DNA of 34,542 nucleotides from Muribaculaceae bacterium (lineage in GTDB: Bacteria > Bacteroidota > Bacteroidia > Bacteroidales > Muribaculaceae). How positions within the stretch are numbered: position 1 is the first letter of the stretch; every line of letters starts with the position of its first letter. Of this stretch, positions 18,005 through 26,061 are shown piece by piece. The notes below the pieces were generated by a model. The model was not told the origin of the DNA and ran no database searches. It saw only the letters and a program-made list of their open reading frames with translations. The position numbers were made by a program, and so were the translations under genes. The stretch lies in NCBI GenBank assembly GCA_011959405.1, contig BLLX01000017.1, forward strand, positions 1-34,542, written 5' to 3'.

Positions 18005-18874
18005 GTGCGCTATACTGCTACCATAGGGACATTTGACGGTGTGCACCTCGGCCACCGCCATCTGCTCGGCCAGCTCAAAGCCGAAGCCATGAGCAGGGGT
18101 ATGAAACCTCTGGCCGTCACATTCACATCACACCCGCTTTCGGCCATAAGGCCGGAAATGATACCGCCGGCACTCAGCACACCCGAAGAACGCATAGCCG
18201 ACATACAGGCCCTCGGCATAGACACTCTGGCACTGGATTTCACTCAGGAGTTGCGCAGGCTCACGGCGGCCGAATTCCTGACGATGCTTCGCCGGCGCCA
18301 TCAGGTGCATGTCGTGATGCCCGGATTCAACAACCGCATCGGCTCAGACAGAATCCACGGCATCGACCAGTACACAGACGCAGGCATCCGCGCCGGCGTT
18401 GAAATCCTGCCGACGTCATCCAGACGCCCCGGGCCTGAAATAAGCTCATCGGCCATCCGCAAGGCCATCGCCCTGGGAGACATGGACGAAGCGGCCGAAA
18501 TGCTCGGCCATCCGTACCGCATCACAGGCACGGTGGTCCACGGACAAGCCATCGGACGCACCATAGATTTCCCTACAGCCAACATACTCACTCCGGCAGA
18601 CATCGCCATTCCCGGGCCGGGAGTCTATGCCGCCGACACAGCCGACGGCCACAGGGCCGTGGTCAACATCGGCACACGTCCCACAGTGACCGACGGCAAT
18701 CCGGCCCCAGCCACCACCATCGAAGCCCACCTGCTTGACTTCAACGGCAATCTGTACGGCTCCACGCTTACACTGTCATTTATCCGCCGACTGCGCGATG
18801 AACGCAAATTTTCATCCATAGACGATCTCAAACGCGCCATACAAGCCGACACCGTGTCTGCACGACTCATCTAA
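18005..18874 (+). CDS. ribF: Bifunctional riboflavin kinase/FAD synthetase RibF
   Basis: Makes FMN from riboflavin and FAD from FMN in the cytoplasm. It has 289 residues. The N-terminal nucleotidyltransferase domain has GTFDGVHLGH at 8-17 and EISSSAIRKAI later; the C-terminal flavokinase domain starts near YRITGTVVHG with GRTIDFPTANI and GVYAADT, then VVNIGTRPT. The start is a GTG at 18005 because an in-frame stop lies at 17978. This leaves only seven residues before the first motif, shorter at the N-terminus than most RibF proteins I know. Last gene of the tlpA operon. Confidence 0.95.
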   Translation: MRYTATIGTFDGVHLGHRHLLGQLKAEAMSRGMKPLAVTFTSHPLSAIRPEMIPPALSTPEERIADIQALGIDTLALDFTQELRRLTAAEFLTMLRRRHQVHVVMPGFNNRIGSDRIHGIDQYTDAGIRAGVEILPTSSRRPGPEISSSAIRKAIALGDMDEAAEMLGHPYRITGTVVHGQAIGRTIDFPTANILTPADIAIPGPGVYAADTADGHRAVVNIGTRPTVTDGNPAPATTIEAHLLDFNGNLYGSTLTLSFIRRLRDERKFSSIDDLKRAIQADTVSARLI

Positions 18875-18889
18875 AATCCACGAAAAAAT

Positions 18890-18905
18890 CCAAGCACAGG
18901 CTTGG
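18890..18905. other. Short hairpin between ribF and the flippase gene
   Basis: CCAAGC, loop ACAG, GCTTGG forms a 6-bp stem 15 bp after the ribF stop. On the plus strand no T run follows, so it is a weak terminator for ribF; on the minus strand it is followed by ATTTTTT, but no minus-strand gene ends there. The right arm coincides with the -33 element of the next promoter, so it might be an operator or simply chance. Confidence 0.35.
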
Positions 18906-18932
18906 ACGGTTCATCTATTTTATATAACTTTG
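18902..18932 (+). promoter_or_regulatory. Candidate promoter of the polysaccharide locus
   Basis: TTGG at 18902-18905 (-33-like) and TAACTTTG at 18925-18932 (exact TAnnTTTG) are separated by the usual 19-20 bp. Transcription would start near 18939, leaving about 75 nt before the flippase ATG at 19014. No UpxY/UpxZ-type antiterminator gene precedes the locus. Confidence 0.6.
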
Positions 18933-19013
18933 CCATTGACGGTGACTGGACCTTGGAAAGCATGGTGCGCATCACTGCCGGCCAGTTCAAATCAACAATA
19001 TAGACACACCTCC

Positions 19014-20363
19014 ATGCGCCTGCCATCCATACTGAACCTGCGCGGCTCCACACAGTCAGCCCTGCTAAAACGCAACATACTCGCGTCCTTCATGCTCAAA
19101 GGCGTCAGCATCCTCATATCCTTCTTCATCGTGCCGCTGACGATCGACTTTGTCAACCCAACGCAATACGGCATTTGGCTCACCCTCAGTTCACTGCTGG
19201 CCTGGTTCAGCTTCTTCGACATCGGCCTGTCACTCGGATTCCGCAATCGGTTCGCACAGGCCAAAGCAAAAGGCGAATTCCGACTCGCACGCGAATACGT
19301 GTCCACGACATACGCCACACTCTTCGTTCTGGCCGTGGCCATGCTTGCCATCACGCTCACCGTAAACCACTTTCTCGACTGGAGCTCAATCCTTAAGGTC
19401 GATCCGTCATACGGCAGCGAACTGTCACAGGTTTTCGCCATAATGATCACCTTCTTCGGCATCAATTTAGTGGCACAGACTTTCTCTTCAATGGTCACGG
19501 CCGACCAGCATCCGGCCATCTCATCCGCCATACAGGTCAGCGGGCAGGCCATGGCCATTATCCTTATATTCGCGCTCACCCGCTCTGCCGCCCCCGGATC
19601 GCTCGTGACGCTGTCGCTCATCTACTCCGGCGCGCCGGTGGCCATGCTTCTGCTCGCCACGGCCGTTATGTTCGCCACATCCTACCGCGCCTACGCCCCG
19701 TCCATATCAGCCATACGCCCGCGCCTGATCAAATCCATTCTCGGCATCGGAGGACAATTCTTCATCATCACCACCTCCATGCTCTTCATATTCCAGCTGA
19801 TGAACGTGATCATATCACGCAACATCGGGCCGGACGCGGTGACCGGATACAACATAGCCTACAAATACCTCAACAGCGTCTACATGATAGCTGTGCTCAT
19901 CCTCAACCCGTTCTGGTCGGCATTCACCGACGCCTACACCCGGGGAAATCTCGAATGGATGCGCCGGATGCTGCGCAGACTCGAGATGCTCTGGCTCGTC
20001 GCCATCCCGCTGGTCGGCATCCTGCTGCTCGCCGCCCCATGGTTCTACAGCATATGGATCGGCCGGTCGGTCACGGTCAGCCCTTCGATCAGCGTGTCCG
20101 TGGCGGTATACACCCTGCTGCTCATGCTCGCCAACATCTACATGTACCTGATCAACGGCACCGGCAAAGTACGCATCCAGCTCATCATCTACCTGACCTT
20201 CGCCATCATCTCCTACCCGATCATGAATTTCTCATGTGCGCGATGGGGCATCCCCGGACTTCTTATAGTCCCCGCCACCGTCTATCTCTGCCAGGCCCTT
20301 CTCGGCCGCATCCAGCTCCACCGCCTGATCAACAACACCGCCACCGGCCTATGGAACAAATAG
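19014..20363 (+). CDS. Wzx-type polysaccharide flippase (MOP superfamily)
   Basis: Polytopic inner-membrane protein of 449 residues with about 12-14 hydrophobic helices. It would flip undecaprenyl-linked repeat units to the periplasm. Characteristic Wzx/MATE-like stretches include the N-terminal ISFFIVPLTIDFVNPTQYGIW, a DIGLSLGFRNRF segment, and YNIAYKYLNSVYMIAVLILNPFW in the second half. I use the ATG at 19014 (MRLPSILNLRG); a longer frame from 18930 begins inside the promoter and is not hydrophobic or family-like. It heads the polysaccharide locus. Its codons look as G+C-rich as the housekeeping genes, unlike the genes that follow. Confidence 0.88.
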   Translation: MRLPSILNLRGSTQSALLKRNILASFMLKGVSILISFFIVPLTIDFVNPTQYGIWLTLSSLLAWFSFFDIGLSLGFRNRFAQAKAKGEFRLAREYVSTTYATLFVLAVAMLAITLTVNHFLDWSSILKVDPSYGSELSQVFAIMITFFGINLVAQTFSSMVTADQHPAISSAIQVSGQAMAIILIFALTRSAAPGSLVTLSLIYSGAPVAMLLLATAVMFATSYRAYAPSISAIRPRLIKSILGIGGQFFIITTSMLFIFQLMNVIISRNIGPDAVTGYNIAYKYLNSVYMIAVLILNPFWSAFTDAYTRGNLEWMRRMLRRLEMLWLVAIPLVGILLLAAPWFYSIWIGRSVTVSPSISVSVAVYTLLLMLANIYMYLINGTGKVRIQLIIYLTFAIISYPIMNFSCARWGIPGLLIVPATVYLCQALLGRIQLHRLINNTATGLWNK

Positions 20364-20432
20364 TCCGTATATTATAATCAACACAACAACCAACAGGAAC
20401 ACCCCTCTACTCAACTCTCCCAATTATCCATT

Positions 20433-21374
20433 ATGATCAAAATCGCATTCGAAGGAGGCCTTGGAAACCAGATGTTTCAATATACCATGGGACGTTATCT
20501 GCAATTGAAATTCAACGAACCCGTCACCTACGATATATCCAGATATATCTTCGAGAATGATGAAATACGCGATTTTGAGCTACTTAATTTTAACATGGAT
20601 CCATCATGGAGCAAGGCTCCATCAGATAAAAGCCGCCAAAAGCGTTTCGGCATCTCATACCTGGCATATTGCGCCTTCACCTGGATATATCTTAAGCTCA
20701 ATGCCGACAGATTCCTGCACTATAAGCCATTACGCTTACCAAAGACCTATAACGCAATTATCAACCGGCTGGGTCACTATCGAGTTCATTTCAATAATTA
20801 CGAAACTCCACGCAGATATTCATGGACCAAAACCATCAATGTACGCGGCATGTGGTTCTGGATGGACATGGCACGCGAAATGCGGCCTATAATAAAAAAT
20901 GAACTGACCGTCAGGACTCCGATATCCGATCTTAACCGGAACACTCTCGACATGATCAGATCCACATATTCCGTAGGTGTCCACATACGCCGTGGCGACT
21001 ATGTCAAATTGGGCCTTATAGTCTGCGACATAAACTATTATCAACAGTGCATCCGCCGGATGGCGTCAGAATTAAAAGACCCTGTCTTTTTCATTTTCTC
21101 TGACGACATAGAATGGGTCCGGGAAAACCTAAACATCCCGGACGGCATATCAGTCATATACGTCGACAACAACAATTCGTCCTCCGACGACATGCGGCTG
21201 CTAAGCAACTGCGCCCATTTCATCATGAGCAATAGCACTTTCAGCTGGTGGGGAGCGTTTCTCGGCGATCATCCAGACAAAAAAGTCTATGTGCCGAAAT
21301 ACTGGACACACAGAAATCACCAGAGCCTGTTTGCCCTTCCTGAATGGACCATTATCGACAACCGCAATTTATGA
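20433..21374 (+). CDS. GT11 family glycosyltransferase, probable alpha-1,2-fucosyltransferase
   Basis: Cytoplasmic transferase of 313 residues that would add L-fucose from GDP-fucose to the growing repeat unit. GT11 signatures are present: GGLGNQMFQYTMGRYL near the N-terminus, the donor-binding HIRRGDYV at 184-191, and the C-terminal SNSTFSWWGAFLGD. The full family length is preserved. It overlaps the next GT2 by four bases (ATGA). Base composition drops to clearly more A+T-rich sequence than in the preceding flippase gene, suggesting a different origin. The acceptor, and strict fucose specificity, cannot be read from sequence. Confidence 0.92.
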   Translation: MIKIAFEGGLGNQMFQYTMGRYLQLKFNEPVTYDISRYIFENDEIRDFELLNFNMDPSWSKAPSDKSRQKRFGISYLAYCAFTWIYLKLNADRFLHYKPLRLPKTYNAIINRLGHYRVHFNNYETPRRYSWTKTINVRGMWFWMDMAREMRPIIKNELTVRTPISDLNRNTLDMIRSTYSVGVHIRRGDYVKLGLIVCDINYYQQCIRRMASELKDPVFFIFSDDIEWVRENLNIPDGISVIYVDNNNSSSDDMRLLSNCAHFIMSNSTFSWWGAFLGDHPDKKVYVPKYWTHRNHQSLFALPEWTIIDNRNL

Positions 21375-22318
21375 AAGCACCACATGTAACGGTAATAATA
21401 CCGACCTACAACAGAGCGGAATCTTTCGTACGCACCCTGCATGAGCTGATGGAATCATCCGCCGTGCGGCCAGATTCGGTAATTGTCGTGGACCAGTCGC
21501 AGACTCCCGATATCCGGGACGCAATTGCCGGACAATGCGCCAAATACCCGAATGTCAGATACATCTTTATCCCACAGCCTTCGCTGACCAAAGCGCGCAA
21601 CACAGGCATAGACGCCGCCACGACCACAGACGTAGTGATATTCATGGACGACGACGTGGATGTAAGGCCCGACACAATAGCTACAATCAAGAAACTGTTT
21701 ACGGCTTCTGATCTGGCCATGATAGCCGGCATAAATGAAGGCGAGAAATTCATCCGGCGCAATTCCCCGTTAGGGCTGTTTTTCTGCCGGTCATCACATA
21801 AAAACCGATTCATCGGCCATGTCACAGGAGCTGTCTACGGCAGATTCCCCATACGTATGACACAGCCGGTGGAAACACGCTGGGCAATGGGATTCTTCTT
21901 TGCCGTGAGAATGAGCGTCATCCGGCAGTCACAATCAAGATTCGATGAAAATCTGCAATCCTACGCTTATGCGGAAGACCTCGATTTTTCCCACCGTATA
22001 TATCTGGCGGCAAAAAAATACGGCATGCGGTGCATTATCACACCCGAAGTCGTTGTGAAACACAACGTATCCACAGAATACCGTACACCGACCGGAAAAA
22101 CCATCTACATGATCATAGCCCACCGCAGATACCTTTCACACAAGCTGTTCGGCACCCGAGCGAGCCGCATGGCCTGCACATGGGCCGACATAGGCGACAT
22201 ATTCTCCGACATAATGCACCTGCGCTCTCCGCTTTGCAGGCTGCGCGCGCTAATTTTCACCCACAGACACAAGACGGACATCCGTGCCGGCCATTTCCAC
22301 TATGACGAATTCATGTAA
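21371..22318 (+). CDS. GT2 family glycosyltransferase
   Basis: GT-A-fold inverting glycosyltransferase of 315 residues. The N-terminal strand VTVIIPTYNRAESF, the QPSLTKARNTGID segment and the metal-binding DDDVD at 93-97 define the domain; a later WAMGFFFAVRMSV and the EDLDFSHRIYLA acidic motif fit the catalytic base region. No membrane helices are evident. The ATG at 21371 overlaps the fucosyltransferase stop; an upstream ATG at 21344 in the same frame lies deep inside the previous gene and is less likely. The donor sugar is unknown. Confidence 0.88.
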   Translation: MKAPHVTVIIPTYNRAESFVRTLHELMESSAVRPDSVIVVDQSQTPDIRDAIAGQCAKYPNVRYIFIPQPSLTKARNTGIDAATTTDVVIFMDDDVDVRPDTIATIKKLFTASDLAMIAGINEGEKFIRRNSPLGLFFCRSSHKNRFIGHVTGAVYGRFPIRMTQPVETRWAMGFFFAVRMSVIRQSQSRFDENLQSYAYAEDLDFSHRIYLAAKKYGMRCIITPEVVVKHNVSTEYRTPTGKTIYMIIAHRRYLSHKLFGTRASRMACTWADIGDIFSDIMHLRSPLCRLRALIFTHRHKTDIRAGHFHYDEFM

Positions 22319-23447
22319 CAACAGACGCCGTATAGGCATACTCACATACCATCGCGCTGAAAACTACGGCTCCGCGCTGCAGGCCTACGCACTGAACGCA
22401 GCGATACGTGACATGGCGCCGGAAAACACGGAAGTCCATACAATCGACTACATCCCGCCTGCGCAACAACGACTCTATCATATCTTCCAGCCGACTCGCG
22501 GTATCATGGACCTGGCCCGTAACATCCACAGTCTCGCACACTGCCGCAGCCTTCGGAAAAAGAAACGCCATTTCAACAGCTTCATCAGCCGCAACATCCC
22601 GTTAAGCCCGTTTCACGGCACTGACAAAGCCCGCATCATACCGCTGCTCAACGAATATGACATACTGATATGCGGCAGCGACCAGATATGGAACATGAAC
22701 TGCTTTGACTTTGACCGCATATACACACTCCACGGCATACACGGACCGGCAAAAATAGCCTATGCACCCTCTCTGGGGCTCAGCAGACTCTCTTCCGAGC
22801 AAGAGAAAACGCTCCTGAACGATCTGTCGGAATTCAGCCGCATAGCCACACGCGAACCGACCGGTGCATCGTATTTATCCGCCCTTCTCAAACGTCAGGT
22901 ATTCAATACATGCGACCCGACAATGCTGATTTCAAAACAGCGCTGGCTTGACATTGCCAATCAGGCAGACATCAAGATTCCTGACAAAGGATATATTTTA
23001 AGCTACTTCATCGGCAATATCGACGGAATGCGTCAATTTTCCGCACGCATAAGCCGTGAATCCGGAATGAAAGAAGTCGTCATCATAAAAAACCTCCGTG
23101 ACATATGCTCCGGGCGCACCCGTCGTCTGGACGCTGGACCTGCCGAATTCATCAGCCTTATTGCCAACGCCGGCATGGTGATAACCGACTCGTTTCACGC
23201 CACAATATTCAGTCTGATTTTCCACAGACCATTCTGGGTTTTCACCGACGTACTCGACAATTCAAAGCCCAACGCCCGGATCATGGACATACTCTCGATG
23301 GCCGGCATGCCAGACCGAATGCTCACCCCCGACACCCATGCCCGGGCCGACCGGAACGCTCCTCTGGATTTTGCCGATGCAGACCGCAGGCTCGCGACAT
23401 ACATAAACCAAAGCCGTCAATGGCTTTCAGACGCATTGTCACTATGA
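22302..23447 (+). CDS. Polysaccharide pyruvyl transferase family protein
   Basis: Related to PssM/CsaB-type enzymes that transfer pyruvate from PEP to make ketals on surface sugars (GT-B-like fold). It has 381 residues from the ATG at 22302. Family blocks are IGILTYHRAENYGSALQAYA near 11-30, CGSDQIWNMN from about 124, and DSFHATIFSLIFHRPF from about 296 with the conserved His. It overlaps the end of the GT2 gene by 17 bases and the next gene by four. In polysaccharide loci this family is often paired with an F420H2-dehydrogenase-beta-like protein, as here. Whether it makes a pyruvyl ketal or acts otherwise is not known. Confidence 0.88.
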   Translation: MTNSCNNRRRIGILTYHRAENYGSALQAYALNAAIRDMAPENTEVHTIDYIPPAQQRLYHIFQPTRGIMDLARNIHSLAHCRSLRKKKRHFNSFISRNIPLSPFHGTDKARIIPLLNEYDILICGSDQIWNMNCFDFDRIYTLHGIHGPAKIAYAPSLGLSRLSSEQEKTLLNDLSEFSRIATREPTGASYLSALLKRQVFNTCDPTMLISKQRWLDIANQADIKIPDKGYILSYFIGNIDGMRQFSARISRESGMKEVVIIKNLRDICSGRTRRLDAGPAEFISLIANAGMVITDSFHATIFSLIFHRPFWVFTDVLDNSKPNARIMDILSMAGMPDRMLTPDTHARADRNAPLDFADADRRLATYINQSRQWLSDALSL

Positions 23448-24640
23448 TCCGGCTTATCGAAACCCCCGAACAATGCTGCTCCTGCGGTGCATGCTCCTCT
23501 GCCTGTCCGCAGCAAGCCATCACGATGACGCCCGACAGCCATGGGACCGTTTTGCCTCGGATCGACCCGGAAAAATGCATTGATTGCGGACTATGTGTGC
23601 GCACATGTCACTTCAAAGGTCCGAAACTGCAGGCCCCAGTCGCCACCTACGCGGCGCAACGCGTATCGAAGGAAAAGATCAGTCTCAGCGCATCCGGAGG
23701 AATGTTTGCCGTTATGGCCGAACATATCATCAACAGCGGCGGAACCGTGTTCGGCTGCGCCATGCCAAAAGACAACTCCGGCAATTTCTCACCCGAAATC
23801 GTCGAATGCGACTCCATGGACCGGCTCAATGATCTGCTCGGATCAAAATATCTGTTCAGCGACACCGATTCCAGCTATCGGCGTGTACGCACTCTGCTCA
23901 ATCAAGGCAAAACAGTGTTTTATTCCGGTCTCCCGTGCCAGATCGGAGGACTTTTAGGCTACCTCCGGCATCCATACCCCAATCTTATAACGATCGATAT
24001 AATCTGTCACGGCGCGCCCGTGGCGCCAATATTCAACTCTTATATCCGCCACCTCGAATCCTCAAAAAAAATCACAGTCCACGACTTCCGTTTCCGGGTC
24101 AAAAACAAGGGCTGGGGCCTTTATTATTATTATTATTATTATACAGATAGCCACGGAAACCGACTCAACAAATGCGCTGAATACATCCATTCGATCTACT
24201 ATCGTCTTTTCTTGTCCGGAGCAATCTACAGACCCTGCTGCTTCAGATGTCCCTATGCCGGGCCACAGCGCATAAGCGACATAACCGTCGGCGACTGCTG
24301 GGGCATCGAAAAAGAACATCCCGACTGCGGCTCCATCATGGATTTCAAAGACGGAGTGTCATCCGTCATTGTCAATTCCCCACGCGGAGCGGAACTGCTG
24401 CAAAGCTGCCGCGACGCTCTGAAGATATATCCCGTGGACTATTCTTCCATCCGCAAGTACAACGCACAGCTCAAAGCTCCGGTCCGGAAGCCTGCCGACT
24501 ATCAGCTATACATGGACGCCTTTGCACGCCAAGGCTATAAAGGAATCATCAGATGCTACTTCCGCCCTTCACGCTGGCCCCATCTTTTCAAGGAATCGGT
24601 CGGACGGTTTGTGAAACGTAAAATACTGCATATACAATGA
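23444..24640 (+). CDS. Coenzyme F420 hydrogenase/dehydrogenase beta-subunit-like Fe-S protein
   Basis: Protein of 398 residues with two N-terminal [4Fe-4S] ferredoxin motifs: Cys11/14/17/21 and Cys45/48/51/55. A FrhB-type domain follows, including SASGGMFAVMAEHI, SGLPCQIGGLLGYL, DIICHGAP and ITVGDCWGIEK. Such proteins are frequent in Bacteroidota polysaccharide clusters although these bacteria are not known to use F420, so a flavin-linked redox step on a sugar is a guess. The ATG at 23444 overlaps the previous stop (ATGA); the longer open frame upstream belongs to another reading frame of the previous gene. Residues 227-233 are seven consecutive Tyr encoded by a TAT repeat. Confidence 0.88.
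   Translation: MIRLIETPEQCCSCGACSSACPQQAITMTPDSHGTVLPRIDPEKCIDCGLCVRTCHFKGPKLQAPVATYAAQRVSKEKISLSASGGMFAVMAEHIINSGGTVFGCAMPKDNSGNFSPEIVECDSMDRLNDLLGSKYLFSDTDSSYRRVRTLLNQGKTVFYSGLPCQIGGLLGYLRHPYPNLITIDIICHGAPVAPIFNSYIRHLESSKKITVHDFRFRVKNKGWGLYYYYYYYTDSHGNRLNKCAEYIHSIYYRLFLSGAIYRPCCFRCPYAGPQRISDITVGDCWGIEKEHPDCGSIMDFKDGVSSVIVNSPRGAELLQSCRDALKIYPVDYSSIRKYNAQLKAPVRKPADYQLYMDAFARQGYKGIIRCYFRPSRWPHLFKESVGRFVKRKILHIQ
24122..24142 (+). repeat. (TAT)7 trinucleotide repeat coding for seven Tyr
   Basis: Seven perfect TAT units lie in frame inside the Fe-S protein gene, directly after a GWG motif. Repeat-number change would alter the Tyr count without breaking the frame. Confidence 0.95.
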
Positions 24641-26061
24641 CCCCTGCCTGTCACCTTCATAGATATTCATCCAGATCTGACAGATTCTTATATCTGCTCT
24701 ACATATTCTGTCTGCCTTTAGGCCGTGTGTTCATACGGCCCGAAGGCCTGCCGACCACTCTAACGGTCATGCCCTTGAGCTCTATCATAATGCTTATAGG
24801 CGTCGCTGCACTGTGTCTGCGCCGTGGAAAACTGCCTTTCACTCCCAGACTCGGCTTTTTCTATGCCTTGTATGCCTTCATGGTCATATATTCGCTGGTA
24901 GCGGCTTTCATCGTGTCTACCGACACTCCCGTCTCACACAACACGTCCGTTATCCTGGCCCCGCTGGAAAACATAGTGCTCTACTTTGTCGTATTGCTCT
25001 CTCTGTTCTACAACTACTACTTCCTTTCATACGTCTATCCCGTTCAACGGCTTTTTCCGATATTCGACGCATCATGCGTCATGGTGATAGCCATGGGCTA
25101 CATACAGCTGGGCGCACTGTTAGGTGCAGGTGCGCTGGTCTCTCTCTACAGTTTTCTTGGCGGCATACTTGCGGTAATGCCTTTGGACATACTTATACGC
25201 ATGGAGCGCGGCGTAACGTGTTTCGGAGCCGAACCTTCGTCAATGGCATTGTACTGCTTCATCCTTATCCCGTATCTGATCGCATCAGTCCGACTGCAGA
25301 AACGCCGCCGGACCGGACACATTGTGCTTCTGGCCATGCTTTTGCCATTGCTCATATCCTCCAACAGTTCCTCCGTAATCATTCTCCTGTGCATGACCGG
25401 CATAAGCTCGTTCATCTATTTCTTTAAAAAGCGACTTATAAAATGGATCATCGCCGGAGCATTTGTCACAGGAGCGATCGTGACGTCAATGTATGCCATC
25501 GATGCCCCGCAATCCATCAGCAAAAACATGTCGACAGATGAGAAAAGTTTCGAATATATCACATACGGAAAAATTGTAGACCGCAAAAACTATTCCACCA
25601 TGATGAGATCATCCACTCTTGCGGTCAACATGAAACTGTTCTACACATATCCCGTCACCGGGGTGGGACTCGGAGTGCAGGGTGTATTTTACAACCAGTA
25701 TGTCCCATCATGGACAAAACGGTCCGACGAAGTCAAAACGCTGATGAAAAGCTCAAGCCCCCTTTCCAACGGCGGCGGAAGTTTTTTCCCCATCATGCTG
25801 AGTTCGTTCGGAATAATCGGAATAATCGTATTCACAATCTTTTTATTAAAATACCGGAAATCGGCATCATCGTCCGTAATCTCATCTGACATGATGGTCC
25901 GGTGCATCTGGAATGTCAGCATTCCAGCCATCATTCTCGCCTTGTGGTACGTTGCGAGTCCTAAACTCAACGAATCCATGATTTTCATTATAAGCTTAGC
26001 TGTCATCACAGCCGCCCGTAGCAACTCCGGTCCAATCGAACGCAACACATATCGCCGATGA
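24637..26061 (+). CDS. Wzy-like polysaccharide polymerase (O-antigen ligase/polymerase family)
   Basis: Polytopic membrane protein of 474 residues with about 10-12 helices and one large hydrophilic loop at about 287-385, the usual layout of Wzy polymerases and O-antigen ligases. The loop holds RSSTLAVNMKLFYTYPVTGVGLG, resembling the common R-S...P-x-x-G-x-G pattern. It would link undecaprenyl-bound repeat units in the periplasm. It overlaps its neighbours on both sides by four bases. Sequence conservation in this class is very low, so the call depends on topology and location. Confidence 0.82.
   Translation: MTPACHLHRYSSRSDRFLYLLYIFCLPLGRVFIRPEGLPTTLTVMPLSSIIMLIGVAALCLRRGKLPFTPRLGFFYALYAFMVIYSLVAAFIVSTDTPVSHNTSVILAPLENIVLYFVVLLSLFYNYYFLSYVYPVQRLFPIFDASCVMVIAMGYIQLGALLGAGALVSLYSFLGGILAVMPLDILIRMERGVTCFGAEPSSMALYCFILIPYLIASVRLQKRRRTGHIVLLAMLLPLLISSNSSSVIILLCMTGISSFIYFFKKRLIKWIIAGAFVTGAIVTSMYAIDAPQSISKNMSTDEKSFEYITYGKIVDRKNYSTMMRSSTLAVNMKLFYTYPVTGVGLGVQGVFYNQYVPSWTKRSDEVKTLMKSSSPLSNGGGSFFPIMLSSFGIIGIIVFTIFLLKYRKSASSSVISSDMMVRCIWNVSIPAIILALWYVASPKLNESMIFIISLAVITAARSNSGPIERNTYRR

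Noticed and set aside
18930-19013. N-terminal extension of the flippase
   Set aside because: It begins inside the promoter and lacks a membrane-protein character; the ATG at 19014 starts a typical flippase.
18871-19053. Small minus-strand frame across the ribF-flippase gap
   Set aside because: It lies over a promoter and has no recognisable features; most likely chance.
23105-23443. Extended N-terminus for the Fe-S protein
   Set aside because: This part lies in another frame of the pyruvyl transferase gene; the ferredoxin domain starts properly at the ATG at 23444 that overlaps the previous stop.
24122-24142. (TAT)7 as an ON/OFF switch or CRISPR-like repeat
   Set aside because: Triplet changes keep the reading frame, so it cannot give frameshift switching, and there are no spacers.
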